Shown one piece after another: positions 28,829 to 39,179 of a DNA stretch of 64,000 nucleotides. The notes below the pieces were generated by a model that searched no databases, was not told the origin of the DNA, and worked only from the letters and a program-made list of their open reading frames with translations. The stretch comes from Bradyrhizobium ivorense (GTDB taxonomy: Bacteria > Pseudomonadota > Alphaproteobacteria > Rhizobiales > Xanthobacteraceae). The position numbers were made by a program, and so were the translations under genes. Location of the stretch: positions 26,834 through 90,833 of the forward strand of contig NZ_CAADFC020000010.1 in assembly GCF_900696085.1 (NCBI RefSeq). The letters are read 5' to 3'. The first letter of the stretch is position 1. Each line of letters opens with the position of its first letter.

Positions 28829-29991
28829 GGGACGTAGGTTGGCTGCGGTCTCGGGCCTGGGCGGCTCCGCACGCGCGTTCAAGAGTCCGGCCCTGCAGGA
28901 TGTATCCATTCGAAGTGGGGGAAGGTGCATGGCCAGAGTTAGTCCGGCTGCCTCTTGCAGAACCAATCAAGCTCAGTGGATTTTGTGCTTCACCTCTCAA
29001 GCTTTCACAAATCGCCCGCCAATGATGCCGTTGCTCAACAAGCGCAACAGTTCGAACCTATTCGTGCTCGAGCGCCCAACGCCCGGAGTGCAGACGATTG
29101 CAAGCGCGAAAAAACTGTGGGGGAGCTCGCCAGCAATACCGGTTCGCCGACGCCGGCTATCCGTGATGGCAAGGCCGAACTTCGCTGAGAGAAATTGACA
29201 TCCTTCACGCTCGACTCGGGCGTTGCGGCAATTGAGGGTGTCCTTGCAGTACGCTACAATCACCCGTTTCGCTCGCCCACCCCGGGGGGTGACCGCTCGA
29301 TCCGGCGAGCCGATAGAAGCGAGGTGGACTTGAATCGGCAAACTCTTGTATAGCTCGCTCCCTCTTTCTATACCGATCACCCGCCTGCATATAATTGAAC
29401 ATTGGCATCCAGCCAGCTATCCGAGCGCAGCCTCTAGGTGGCAATAGCCTCCATGATCATCGCTTGGATCGAAATCCCTGGAGCAAAGCCGCAGCAGCCA
29501 ATGATTGATGCCTCGCTAAATGTAACCCGATCGGGCTATAGGAACTTCACCCCGACCCCCTCGCGAGCCAGCCCGGGCGTAAGTAAATCTAGCCGAAATC
29601 TCGTCACGAGGCTCTTTAGTCATTGGAGAGCCGACCTCCGGGTCGCTCCTCGCAACCTGCAGCCGTGCGCTGACAGAAACAGCGCGTAATTTTGACGAAT
29701 CAGGTCGGGAAGCCGAATGATGGCTTCCTCGACGAACTAGTGTACTCGGACTTGCGGAGCTCGCCGTCTCTGCGCACCAAATCGCCCAGCTACCTTGCGG
29801 GATGCTTGGTGAGTCACCGGATGCATATAATCCCGCTTCGCGGGACCCGCTGGCCAGTTCCTGAATTGATTCCATTTTCGGCAAATGCGTCTCGCGCCAC
29901 TTAGCCGTTCCGGATCAGCTTCCACGACGGCGCGCTCCCTGAATGGTTCCAGTTCGCGGGCGCTTTGCTGATGGATTCGGATCGGCCTGCT
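28829..29991. other. Gene-poor stretch
   Basis: 1.2 kb with short frames only. The reading around 28900-29190 (for example MYPFEVGEGAWPELVRLPL) has a coding look but no family I recognise and breaks after about 40 residues. Confidence 0.35.
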
Positions 29992-30264
29992 TTAATCCTG
30001 CTTGGTTGACCCGTTAGGTTCGCCGGCGCCCCTACTTTCGGATGAAGATCGACGAGAACTTTGCTGAGGCCACATCGAGGGAGCACTGCTCAACGCGGTC
30101 TGCCCAACTTGCCTGAGAACTTCGACGGACGTCTCGCCGCGATAGGCGGCTTCTAGAATTTTGGACGCGACATGCGCTCGGATGCCGGTCTCGTGCCGCG
30201 ACAGATCCTTGCACACTTCATCCAGAATTCGACGGAGACGGGCGGCGGTTTCGGAGTTGAGCAT
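29992..30264 (-). CDS. Small conserved hypothetical protein
   Basis: A 90-residue protein with a strong ribosome binding site (GGAGGAGA, 8 nt before ATG). Its sequence LRRILDEVCKDLSRHETGIR and HVASKILEAAYRGE resembles a family of small helical proteins I recall from many Bradyrhizobium genomes, usually of unknown function and occurring in several copies. The last 25 residues are Ser/Arg-rich and may be altered. No neighbours on the same strand suggest a role. Confidence 0.65.
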   Translation of the reverse strand: MLNSETAARLRRILDEVCKDLSRHETGIRAHVASKILEAAYRGETSVEVLRQVGQTALSSAPSMWPQQSSRRSSSESRGAGEPNGSTKQD

Positions 30265-30949
30265 AGAAGGTCTCCTCCAATGGAACTGTACAATGACTGC
30301 ACTGCACGGCGAATTTCACGACATAAATATTAGCAATTGCCAATGTGAGCGGCGATGGGAATGGCGCTTGAACCTCTTCACTTAAGGTTGCACGATCATA
30401 CAATGAAGAAGGTCGCGCGTCATCAAGTCTAATGTCTTTAGCGAAGATACCCACATACTCGGGCAAGTCGTTCGATAGTCTGATGGTGTTGTCCGCGCCA
30501 AGCTGGACCTCAGGGTTGAACATCTCCGCGCGTGCGCATCATCAATGATCGATTTATTCGATGTCGTGAATCCGACAAGCTCTGTCGACGACGCAGATAG
30601 TCCGCCCGCCATCCAGTTCACGTTCCGAGTAGATGTCTGCACAATCTGCATACGCAGCTCGCGCGCGGGAGTACCTCCTGAGTTAGCGGCTCTACGCCTG
30701 ATCAAGCCTCTAATCCTGGCCAGAGTTCGGCCTTTTGATCGAATTGATCAGCCAAGCCCGGCGCGCCCCGGCATGATCGGCAATCGGAGCGCCAGCATCA
30801 TCTTATCCTCGGAACGAACTCCGGCGCTCCCTTTCAAGATGGTGAGGTCCAATATGCGGATGACTTTTCGTGGGTCGTGTGGTTCCCAAAACGATCGGCT
30901 TGATCTGTCGTCGGGCGACGAGCGCCGAGCTTCCATGGTAACGGCTTCC
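30265..30949. other. Gene-free stretch
   Basis: Overlapping short frames on both strands (for example minus 30218-30523, starting MFNPEVQLGADNTIRLSN) have no recognisable family. They may be remnants but cannot be supported as genes. Confidence 0.35.
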
Positions 30950-33199
30950 TTACAGCGTCTTCAAATACTCTAGAAGCGCCCGCCGTTCGGCGTCGGTTAA
31001 TTCTGGCCCGATGACCCCAGGCGGCAGCTTCGTTGTATCGGTTTCCTTGCCCTCAAAAGAATGCCCGCGATTGCTATTCCCAAGCAGCGCTACGTTGAAG
31101 TCCGTCAGGCCGGCCGCGCAAGCGTCATTCGCGCGCACTTTCGCAACAAGCCCGACGTTAACGGGATCGAATTTGCGGCTACCAACGCAGAAGGAGCTTG
31201 GCCGCCGGCCCTGCGGCAATAACATGTCCTTGAGCGTCGGCACCGATCCGTTATGCAGATACGGAGCTGTTGCCCAAACACCGTCCAACGGACGGGCGCG
31301 GTACTGAGGTTCAAGGGCAAGGACTTCTTCTTCCTTGCCGTTACGGCGCACCCGCGCGCCAATGTATGCTCGGGGGTTTTGGCAATTCTTCCTCGGCCCC
31401 CACATCTGCTGCTTGGTGTTTTCGGAAGAGTTGTTCACGAGGTTCCATTGATCGATCGTCTTGCCCACGACATCCATTAGCGCGAGCACAAATAAGGGAT
31501 TTGCCGCATTATCGGCCGGAAGGCCGCACCCCCAGGCTTTGTTCAAGTCATCGATCGGATTGAGACCGAGTGCCTCGGGTAAGTGAACACGCCGTGTCGT
31601 CAGGACATTGGATTGTTGACGATCGGTGCCGATGATGGTCACCGGTAGCTGAGCGACATTGAAATAATGGCGTCCGCCAATCTCCACCCAATTCTTCTCG
31701 CCTTTGGCAGAGCGATCTGGGTTCTCCGGCTTCCAGAAGGAATCTTCCGGCCACTTTGCGTCGAAGGCGGGATCATTGACGGGTCCTCGGTGGCATTCAA
31801 AGCAGTGCGAGCGATAAAGATCGCGACCTTTCTCAACGAGTTTTTCGTCGATGGCCCAGGCCGGGTCGCCTTGGAACCTGTCCTGCGCGTCCTTCCATCG
31901 GGGCGCGACAAGGCCGTTGAACTTCTTGCCGCTTGTATCCGCAGATGAGAAGGGATCAGTACCGCGCAAAAGCTCCTCGAAGCGCGCAATCTCCGATAGA
32001 TGGATGGATGATTCAAAAAGCGGCCGCCCCTGCGCGGGCGCCCGCATATTGATTTTCGCGCTGACTCCGAGCGCCTCACCCGAATTGCGAACAAGCTCGT
32101 TGAGGACAGAGGCGTCGTACTGCGCCCACAGGAAGTACGGCGTGTCCCAGATTGGCGGAAAGCTCACAGGAGCATCGTTGCGCGCGAAGTTGCCCTTGAG
32201 AAGCGGATCTGGGAGTTCTCCGGTCACAGGATCAAGAAAATTGGTATAGAAGACCTGGTTTCCGATCCGGTTCAAGGCATCCAGTCGGCCGAACCCCTCG
32301 TCGAGATTCGTCACGCCCTGCGCCGTCAACAGGCTATCATTTGCAGCCTTTTGCTTCTTGATCTTTTGAAATGCGAGCTCCAGGTCATTTCGAAGCTTCT
32401 TGCGGTCGATGCTTCGACCTTCAATGCTTTCCAACCGGTTGGCGAAGCGTTCGAATCGCCACGGCAGGATCAGCGTATAGCCGATCGATAACCCAATGAC
32501 CCGTTCAACCTCGCTAAGATTGACCATCGCTGGCCCACCATCGTAGCGAATGCTGATATTTTTGTACTCGAGATGCCCGGTGTGACAGGCGGCGCAGGTT
32601 AGTCCGATCTGATCTTCGTAGAAATCTCCCGTGGTCGGGTCGACGCCCCCTTTCAGGATCGCGAAACCTACAGGCAAACCATTGGCATTGTCAGGCGTGC
32701 TCGCTGTCCAGGTGGAGCTAACGCCCTTCGCATCCTCCTGATAGCCGTACGCAGGTGAGCTAGCGTCAAAGTCCTTTGAGCTCGGACTTGGGATAAAACC
32801 AAGGCGTCGCAGATAGTCGTTATCCGTCAGGCTCGTGTAACGGACTGACAACTCAGGACGTTCTAGAGCCAGGAACCATCTATAGGGCACAGGAATAGTC
32901 GCCGTGCCTTGGGACGCGTGATGGAACCAGTAACGCTGCCGCGAGCTCCAGTTCTGAGGTAGCCAGTATGAACTGTCGATCTTCGACGGCGCCGGCAGCG
33001 TCGCCGGCAGCAGTTGGGCAACCAGATTTGCGTCATTCTTGATCTTGAGCGCCGTATCGCGAAGCTTTTCCGGTGCAAAGTACGCCACGCCCGCGACCAG
33101 TGCCGCCACCACGAATACGATCGCAACCAAGAGACTGATGATGTGAGGCAACCACCTCAACCGGCCACTGACCCAAGAACTGAACGAACGTGCCGCCAT
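30950..33199 (-). CDS. Di-haem cytochrome c, RoxA/MauG-like
   Basis: 749 residues. An N-terminal membrane anchor (LPHIISLLVAIVFVVAALVA) precedes a periplasmic part with two haem c sites, TCAACHTGH and HCFECHRGP. The C-terminal TAPYLHNGSVPTLKDMLLP followed by FCVGSRKFDP is characteristic of the RoxA-like branch of the di-haem cytochrome c peroxidase/MauG superfamily. RoxA itself is a dioxygenase that cleaves polyisoprene. The reaction here is unknown, with lipid or isoprenoid oxygenation or peroxide reduction as options. It begins with GGGGAGG before the ATG, lies 68 bp downstream of the mono-haem gene, and is the last gene of a three-gene minus-strand unit. Confidence 0.82.
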   Translation of the reverse strand: MAARSFSSWVSGRLRWLPHIISLLVAIVFVVAALVAGVAYFAPEKLRDTALKIKNDANLVAQLLPATLPAPSKIDSSYWLPQNWSSRQRYWFHHASQGTATIPVPYRWFLALERPELSVRYTSLTDNDYLRRLGFIPSPSSKDFDASSPAYGYQEDAKGVSSTWTASTPDNANGLPVGFAILKGGVDPTTGDFYEDQIGLTCAACHTGHLEYKNISIRYDGGPAMVNLSEVERVIGLSIGYTLILPWRFERFANRLESIEGRSIDRKKLRNDLELAFQKIKKQKAANDSLLTAQGVTNLDEGFGRLDALNRIGNQVFYTNFLDPVTGELPDPLLKGNFARNDAPVSFPPIWDTPYFLWAQYDASVLNELVRNSGEALGVSAKINMRAPAQGRPLFESSIHLSEIARFEELLRGTDPFSSADTSGKKFNGLVAPRWKDAQDRFQGDPAWAIDEKLVEKGRDLYRSHCFECHRGPVNDPAFDAKWPEDSFWKPENPDRSAKGEKNWVEIGGRHYFNVAQLPVTIIGTDRQQSNVLTTRRVHLPEALGLNPIDDLNKAWGCGLPADNAANPLFVLALMDVVGKTIDQWNLVNNSSENTKQQMWGPRKNCQNPRAYIGARVRRNGKEEEVLALEPQYRARPLDGVWATAPYLHNGSVPTLKDMLLPQGRRPSSFCVGSRKFDPVNVGLVAKVRANDACAAGLTDFNVALLGNSNRGHSFEGKETDTTKLPPGVIGPELTDAERRALLEYLKTL

Positions 33200-33267
33200 G
33201 GCGATCCTCCCCTAGTTTCAAATAGCGCGCGTCGCCACGCGAGCGAGCCGGGCGACGATGGCGCTCC

Positions 33268-34638
33268 TTACTTGTTCAGCAATTGGCTATTGATGAAGGA
33301 GACGACGTCAGCGGTCTCGGCTGCTGCGCGTCGCGTGATGGTCGCGGCCGCAGGACCACCATGCAAGAACGAGGGAAACCAACCGAAATTGCGAACATTC
33401 CAGTCTTCCTTCGGGAGAACAGCTCGGTTTACACCGGGGACCGCGAAGCCTTGCACTTTTCTGGCGAGCGGCTGAGCCGTCTCTGTATGACAGCTCACGC
33501 AGTCCGTATTGAAGAAGTGGCTCTTCTTCGTATCCGCGATGACGTTGACGATCTCGAGCACGCGGCTATTGGGAACGTCGGAATCGATGAAATCGGCCGT
33601 GGAGACGCCCTTACGATTGGAAATCGGCAAGGGAGGATCCTGCAGCGTCGCGTGGCGGCAGGTCACCGGATTCTGGTTATTCGTGACTGGCCGCGGGACC
33701 ACATGCGTGTCGCCGACGATGCTGAACATCTGCGCAACATGCAGGCCATCGAGCGTCGGGCCCGGCACTGGTATCAGCCCGGCCTGCGGCACCCTTAGCA
33801 TCGAAACGAACACCCAGGGTTCGGGCGGTGAAATGCCCATGATAGCCATGGTGTTGAGGCGCTGCGGCGACAGATGCTTTTCCAGCATGGCTTTGACCGC
33901 ATCACGAAACGGCTTTGCGGATGCACCCACAAGGCCGGGGTGAACGTTCATGTCACCGGCAGTCGAGATCTTGACATTTCCGAACTTTCCAGCCGCAAGT
34001 TGATCGCGCAGAGCCGCAACGTCACGGACGATCCCCTTGAAAGTTGCGTCGTCAGGCTTGAAGCGCGGGAATGGCGCACACCCCTCGAGCGGTGGATCGG
34101 GATCGAGGTTGAAGCTGAAGATCAGGTGACCGGCAGTGTCATGGACCTTGAACCCTTGGGGTCCATTGGAAACCGGCTGAATGATCAGGCGTACTTGCGG
34201 CTGCCGTCCAAACTGGGCGATGACATCAGGAGAAAGGCCCGGTGCTCCCGGATCGATCCGGATGCCCGCAACGAACCAGGCATCGATCTTTTTGACGGCA
34301 TCCGGCAGACGGATGTGGCGCGCGCCGGAGTCCGGCACGCCTTCGCGTTCGGGATTTTCGGCGTTTGCGACAAAGCGCGCAAAATCCTCATCGGACAACA
34401 GCCGGTGCGCGGCCCCAGCGGGGCCGGCAAGGTCGGCGACCGCAATCAAATTGACGAGGTCTGCAGGCGACTTGGGGGACGGAAACAGGATGGACACGTC
34501 GTTGGCCGAAAGCGGCTTCGATGGCGTCTGGACCTCTGCTGTTCCTGGTCCCAAAGCACCGGCGAAGATCAGCCCCGCTGCAAACAGATTTGTAAGCACC
34601 CAAGCAAGCATCGAGCGGCGGATTTCACGTTTTGCCAT
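33268..34638 (-). CDS. Exported mono-haem c-type protein of unknown function
   Basis: About 456 residues. The start at 34638 follows AGGGGAA and gives a clear signal peptide (MLAWVLTNLFAAGLIFAGAL). An upstream in-frame Met at 34701 would bury it. One haem c site, DCVSCHTET, lies near the C-terminus. The rest shows no domain I recognise, though WFVAGIRIDPGAPGLS and HLIFSFNLDPDPP look like a folded periplasmic domain. It sits between the patatin-like and RoxA-like genes with short spacers (103 and 68 bp), so it probably works with the di-haem cytochrome, for example as electron partner. Confidence 0.75.
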   Translation of the reverse strand: MAKREIRRSMLAWVLTNLFAAGLIFAGALGPGTAEVQTPSKPLSANDVSILFPSPKSPADLVNLIAVADLAGPAGAAHRLLSDEDFARFVANAENPEREGVPDSGARHIRLPDAVKKIDAWFVAGIRIDPGAPGLSPDVIAQFGRQPQVRLIIQPVSNGPQGFKVHDTAGHLIFSFNLDPDPPLEGCAPFPRFKPDDATFKGIVRDVAALRDQLAAGKFGNVKISTAGDMNVHPGLVGASAKPFRDAVKAMLEKHLSPQRLNTMAIMGISPPEPWVFVSMLRVPQAGLIPVPGPTLDGLHVAQMFSIVGDTHVVPRPVTNNQNPVTCRHATLQDPPLPISNRKGVSTADFIDSDVPNSRVLEIVNVIADTKKSHFFNTDCVSCHTETAQPLARKVQGFAVPGVNRAVLPKEDWNVRNFGWFPSFLHGGPAAATITRRAAAETADVVSFINSQLLNK

Positions 34639-34741
34639 CGTCGGCAATTCCCCTGTAAGATTGAAACCGCCGCGACGTAGAGACGGCCGTTTTGGCGACA
34701 TAAGCTGCGTATTTTGGCGCGCAGCTGCGGATTAAGGTCGC

Positions 34742-37700
34742 TCACTCGCTACCGTAAAACTTGCTTTGCAGTGTCTTGAGTTGAGTAGGATGCAAAGCCT
34801 CATCTATGCAGTTGAAAAACATCTGGCTTCTTGCATTGACACGCTCCCGATCAAGTTGGCCATGCTCCATGTCTGTTTGCAGCCCACGCACGGCTATCCA
34901 GTCCTTCGACGGATCCTTGAGCAGCTCAAACAATGTTCCATTCTGATAGGGATGAAGCCGAAAATGAGCGAAGGCCACCTTGGCTGAGATCTTCGCATCG
35001 CGCAGTGCGTCGGGAAGCGCGAGGAGATCAAGCCCTTCCAAGTCGCCGATACCTTGTATTTGGCTCTGTGCCTCCTGATATTGCTCCCGCCCCACCAGTT
35101 GATACATTCCTCGTGGACGAAACAGCCAACCGTCGTCCGTCCCCGTCTGGTTTCCGAAGGGGTTGCCCTCGTAACCAAGAACAAAATTCGCCAATTCCTT
35201 GGGATGATTCAGCAATGTCTCGATGGCGACGGGCGGTTTGTTCGCCGCCACCAGATCAGCGTTGTTCTTTTCTATTCGGTCGCGCCATTTGCGCGGCAAT
35301 TGCGAGACCGCGCTGTAAGAGAAGTTTTCGCTGCTGCGGGTAAAATCAGCACTGTCGTAGGAGATTGCTCCCAGTATATAGGCGAGGATCCGCGGATCGG
35401 TCTCCGCGACGCGATCCCATTCCTGCAACAATGCCTTGACCTGCTCGGCCTGAAAATAGGCCATATAACTCTTCCGATATGGCGGCAGGGGCGCGGGAGC
35501 CGGCGAATGGTCTTTGATCGATACCGCGAGCTGGTGCTCGTAGGCAGCAATTTTGTCGCGGTACTTCTGATAGCCGCGCTCCTGCAACCACTTGTTCTCG
35601 TAACAGGCTAGTAGCGGCTGCGGCTTGATCTTTGGAGCGGGCCGGTACTCTTTGCCCAATTCATCGGCGTAAGCAGCTTGGGCCAGCTTAGCATCTCTGA
35701 GGGCTTCAAAGGCGGCCCCCACGGATCCGTTCAAGAGGTGGAACAATTTCACCTGCAGGCAATCAGCGTTGCTCTGCTTGGTCCGGGATTGGTCGAAATC
35801 ATCCTTTGGCACGCAATCCCAAAAGCGACCGCTGCTCAGCGAGATGATATCGTCGGTTTGCTGAGACAGGGTCCAGCCAAGCGGCAGGCTGTAATACAGG
35901 CCGGTTATTTCGGTCCGGCCAAATGTCGGAAAGCGCTGTACGCTGGGAGCCAGGTCATTTTCCGGCGCGCGATCGATAGTAGTTGCGTGATTGAGTGCGA
36001 CATAGGTCCGCGAGGTACGCGTGCTCAGAAGCGCGCGCACCGGCTCCATGAGCTCACCGAACTTGAAGGACCCATGATCTTCGAACTGGCCGCTCACCAG
36101 CGACAAAAGATAGATCCGGAACTTTGGCGCATCAGAGGTACCCTTGATGCTGTTGAGCCGCTCGATCAGATCGAGAGCAGTCTCGATTCCGGAGTTCTCG
36201 ACATACCCGCCGTCCACCAGGCGTGCCTGTCGATTGGCGGTCATACAGTCGTTCTTTAAAGGAACGGTCGCCGCCGGCGTCACCCATGGAAAGCGCGCGC
36301 TGGTAAACGCCGCCGCGCTGAGCGGAATGTGGAGAGAGCGGCTTATGACGGTTTGATCGGGTCCAATGCCGGCGCGATCAAGCGTTGCGAGAATGCACAG
36401 GTCCTTGTCTTTCGCGTGCAGCGGATCGATATCGAAAGGAGAGATTACAACCCGCTTGCCGCTCCCGGCATCCGTCGTATTCAACAACAGTGCCGGCATA
36501 TTGTTGTCTGGCGCCCAATGTGACTGAAAATCGGCTTTCAGCAGGTTGGACTGTTCGCCGGCCCCCTTCTGGTTCCTGAGCATTCGGTCTGTGGCATTTT
36601 CCAGCGTGTATTCCAGAAAACGCGCCCGATCGAAACTTTGGATCGCGAATGGAGAGAACAGCTGGGTGAAATCAGTAAAAAGAAAGCCGGCAACCAAAGG
36701 CGAGAGAAAATCCGTCTCCAACACGCTTGCAACGCGCTCTTCTACTGGCCCAGAAGCATCGATGTCCTCTGCGCGACCAACGCCGGCAAGAAAGTCTGCA
36801 ATCTTGGGGCATGTCTTTGCGTCGGGAGCAATCGTATCAAGTGGCGCATTGTCGGCATGAAGCGCAGCCGCGAAAATTGCCGAGCCAACACTTCCCCCGG
36901 AGACACCGCTTATCGCAAACAGATGCTGCCGAAACGCCGGACAGAGATCCTGCATTCTGGCAAGAAAGCGTGCCGCGTTGTTGGCCGCGTAGATGCCACC
37001 GCCCTGGGCCGCCACGATGAACACGGGATATTCGCCGAGCCTCTTGGCTTCGGCGACCCGCGGTTTTTGCAAAATCCATTGGCGAAATGCCTCGACCGCA
37101 GAAATGCGGGCCTTGTCTTCCGGCTGGCCGGCTGCAATCTCGACTGTACGCAGGCCGTGATCGTCACTTCCAAATAAGGATGCAACCAGGAACAGGCCAC
37201 CGAACACAACCGGTATAAACGGGAAATTGAGCCTGATTGTCAGCAGCGCAAAGTGGGTCGAAAGAGCGACCACGCACATCGTAAAGAGGGCGATTACGCC
37301 AAACGAGCCGACGAATTGCGCAAGCCTGTCGGGAAGCAGAAGGAAGCCAGCTGTCAAGAGCGCGATGCCGGCGATCGTCAGCGCAAGAAATCTGTAGCGG
37401 ATGAAATAGGCATTGTTCGCTCGGCTCGCGAGCTCGGTGGCGCGGTCTCTTGCTCCCATCCGCCAGGCAAATACGACAAACGCAGCGAACAGGACTAACA
37501 TGGCGAAGGCCAGGATGAGCAGCATGTTGCGCTCGAAGGCAAGCGCCTGAGCCTGGATGCGGAAGATGCTTCCGACTTCCTCGACTTCACCGATCTTTTG
37601 AGCCGGCCGCGAGTCGAGTTGACCTGCGGTCGCAGCAAGTATGGGCAATGCGCCTAGGATTACGGGCGCAAGTCTTATATACAGGGCCAACCGGCCTGTT

Positions 37701-37942
37701 GCGCGCGGCATGCGAGCTATTGTTGCAGCGGTGAGCTGAAACGCAGCCGCCCAAATCGTTATCGCGATCACGCCAATGGCAATGAACTCTTTGACAGTTG
37801 TCCAGCCAATGTCGTCGGCGCCGATTCGGTAGAGCTCCTGGATTTGATCTGGCAGGTAGAGCAGAACGGAAATGGCGACCGAGAGAACGATGATCCATCG
37901 CAGGTTGCGCAATAATGTGAACAATTGCTCGCGCACAGTCAT
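34742..37942 (-). CDS. Large membrane-anchored patatin-like phospholipase
   Basis: About 1066 residues. The start at 37942 follows GGGGACGAGG. An open upstream extension is not credible. The first ~300 residues contain several membrane helices (WIIVLSVAISVLLYL, IGVIAITIWAAAFQLTA, FLALTIAGIALLTAGFLLL, FGVIALFTMCVVALSTHF, FIPVVFGGLFLVASLF). A patatin domain follows, with the oxyanion loop AAQGGGIYAANNAA, nucleophile elbow GVSGGSVG and the Asp dyad in LVDGGYVENSG. It should hydrolyse acyl esters at the membrane. A long C-terminal region of no known domain closes the protein. It is the first gene of the unit with the two c-type cytochromes, an unusual partnership. Confidence 0.82.
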   Translation of the reverse strand: MTVREQLFTLLRNLRWIIVLSVAISVLLYLPDQIQELYRIGADDIGWTTVKEFIAIGVIAITIWAAAFQLTAATIARMPRATGRLALYIRLAPVILGALPILAATAGQLDSRPAQKIGEVEEVGSIFRIQAQALAFERNMLLILAFAMLVLFAAFVVFAWRMGARDRATELASRANNAYFIRYRFLALTIAGIALLTAGFLLLPDRLAQFVGSFGVIALFTMCVVALSTHFALLTIRLNFPFIPVVFGGLFLVASLFGSDDHGLRTVEIAAGQPEDKARISAVEAFRQWILQKPRVAEAKRLGEYPVFIVAAQGGGIYAANNAARFLARMQDLCPAFRQHLFAISGVSGGSVGSAIFAAALHADNAPLDTIAPDAKTCPKIADFLAGVGRAEDIDASGPVEERVASVLETDFLSPLVAGFLFTDFTQLFSPFAIQSFDRARFLEYTLENATDRMLRNQKGAGEQSNLLKADFQSHWAPDNNMPALLLNTTDAGSGKRVVISPFDIDPLHAKDKDLCILATLDRAGIGPDQTVISRSLHIPLSAAAFTSARFPWVTPAATVPLKNDCMTANRQARLVDGGYVENSGIETALDLIERLNSIKGTSDAPKFRIYLLSLVSGQFEDHGSFKFGELMEPVRALLSTRTSRTYVALNHATTIDRAPENDLAPSVQRFPTFGRTEITGLYYSLPLGWTLSQQTDDIISLSSGRFWDCVPKDDFDQSRTKQSNADCLQVKLFHLLNGSVGAAFEALRDAKLAQAAYADELGKEYRPAPKIKPQPLLACYENKWLQERGYQKYRDKIAAYEHQLAVSIKDHSPAPAPLPPYRKSYMAYFQAEQVKALLQEWDRVAETDPRILAYILGAISYDSADFTRSSENFSYSAVSQLPRKWRDRIEKNNADLVAANKPPVAIETLLNHPKELANFVLGYEGNPFGNQTGTDDGWLFRPRGMYQLVGREQYQEAQSQIQGIGDLEGLDLLALPDALRDAKISAKVAFAHFRLHPYQNGTLFELLKDPSKDWIAVRGLQTDMEHGQLDRERVNARSQMFFNCIDEALHPTQLKTLQSKFYGSE

Positions 37943-39179
37943 CGCCTCGTCCCCTAAACTTTCTACGTCAGAAGATCTGAGCAAATATTGGCTTTGATTC
38001 CAGACACACGGTCGAGCTCTCATCGAGCACGAAGAGTGCTCGCTGCACCCAATGAATAACAATAAATCCGCTATCGGGCGGCGGGTTTAAGACAATAAAC
38101 TTAACCTGCAGTAGTGGAGCGATTTATCGAATATTCCGCTAGACGGTCAAGAGATTTTCGATGTGGATGAGGCGAAATGGATTGCTCGCTGTTTTTCATC
38201 TCGGTCCAATGCGCTTGCGCACTTTTTCCTCACTCATTCGGCTGAGATGCAAAGAATGCGCACCGCGCCGCCCGCACTTCGTCCTGCGATCGCCGGTCGC
38301 ATTCATCGATCGATGCGTCTCGACGTTGACGGGGGCTCGGACGCCTTCAAGACTTCGCGTTCTTAGCCGACTTGAAAAGAAAAGCTTACCCGCGGCGAGA
38401 CCGCGAACGCGCTCAAACCGGGCCGGGCATCAATGATCGGCGCGGACGCCGAGCATTCGCGCGGGTCTGGGCCGATCAGCTCGCCTTACCTGGCGATTGA
38501 GCCCAGTCCGCGAATGCACATGTGATGACCTCGCCCCGGCCCACGCCGCCTCGCTCTTGAACAGAAGGGTGACACATCCGCACCGCCGCGCTTGATCGGT
38601 GCAAGTCGAGGATGCTGCGAACCGCAACGCAGCCCTGCCCCGGCGAGTCATTTGCCGCCGGAAACAGCCGCACGTTAACAAAGCAGCAGCGCTTCAGATC
38701 GCCCTTTGTAAGGCACGGTCGCACAAAGAGCCGAGCTAGCTAGGTGTCTCGCCAGGATGAGTTCGGTTTGATGTGATCACTCATGTATCCGCCATCGCGG
38801 TCGAAAACTATGGACCCGAGCGCATGGCAGCAGCATGAGCGCGCGGGCAACTGACCAGCGAGACAGCGATCAAGGTTTGTTCCCTTCACGCCCAAAGATC
38901 CCGCAGTTCATGCGCTCATTTGTCCGAGCTTAGTCTGCGTACCGGGTATCGCCGCGCGCTAACATGCTGGTGATCGAGCCCGACGGCTGACGACAGTGTT
39001 TGTCCGTTTCGTACGGTCGCCTGGACATTGGACCACCGATCAATAAGTAAGAGCCGCGGTCTGCCATTTGTGTCTTTGAGCAAACCGTGGGTCGATCATC
39101 GTGGATGCCTTGTGAGAGCATACTCAAAAGGCTAGCGGGACGCTCGCGCGTCGGCTATCAACCCGGTGAATTTTAGAAC
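37943..39179. other. Gene-poor stretch
   Basis: 1.2 kb. A 67-codon frame with GTG start at 38163 has coding-like character but no recognisable family. Nothing else was found. Confidence 0.35.
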
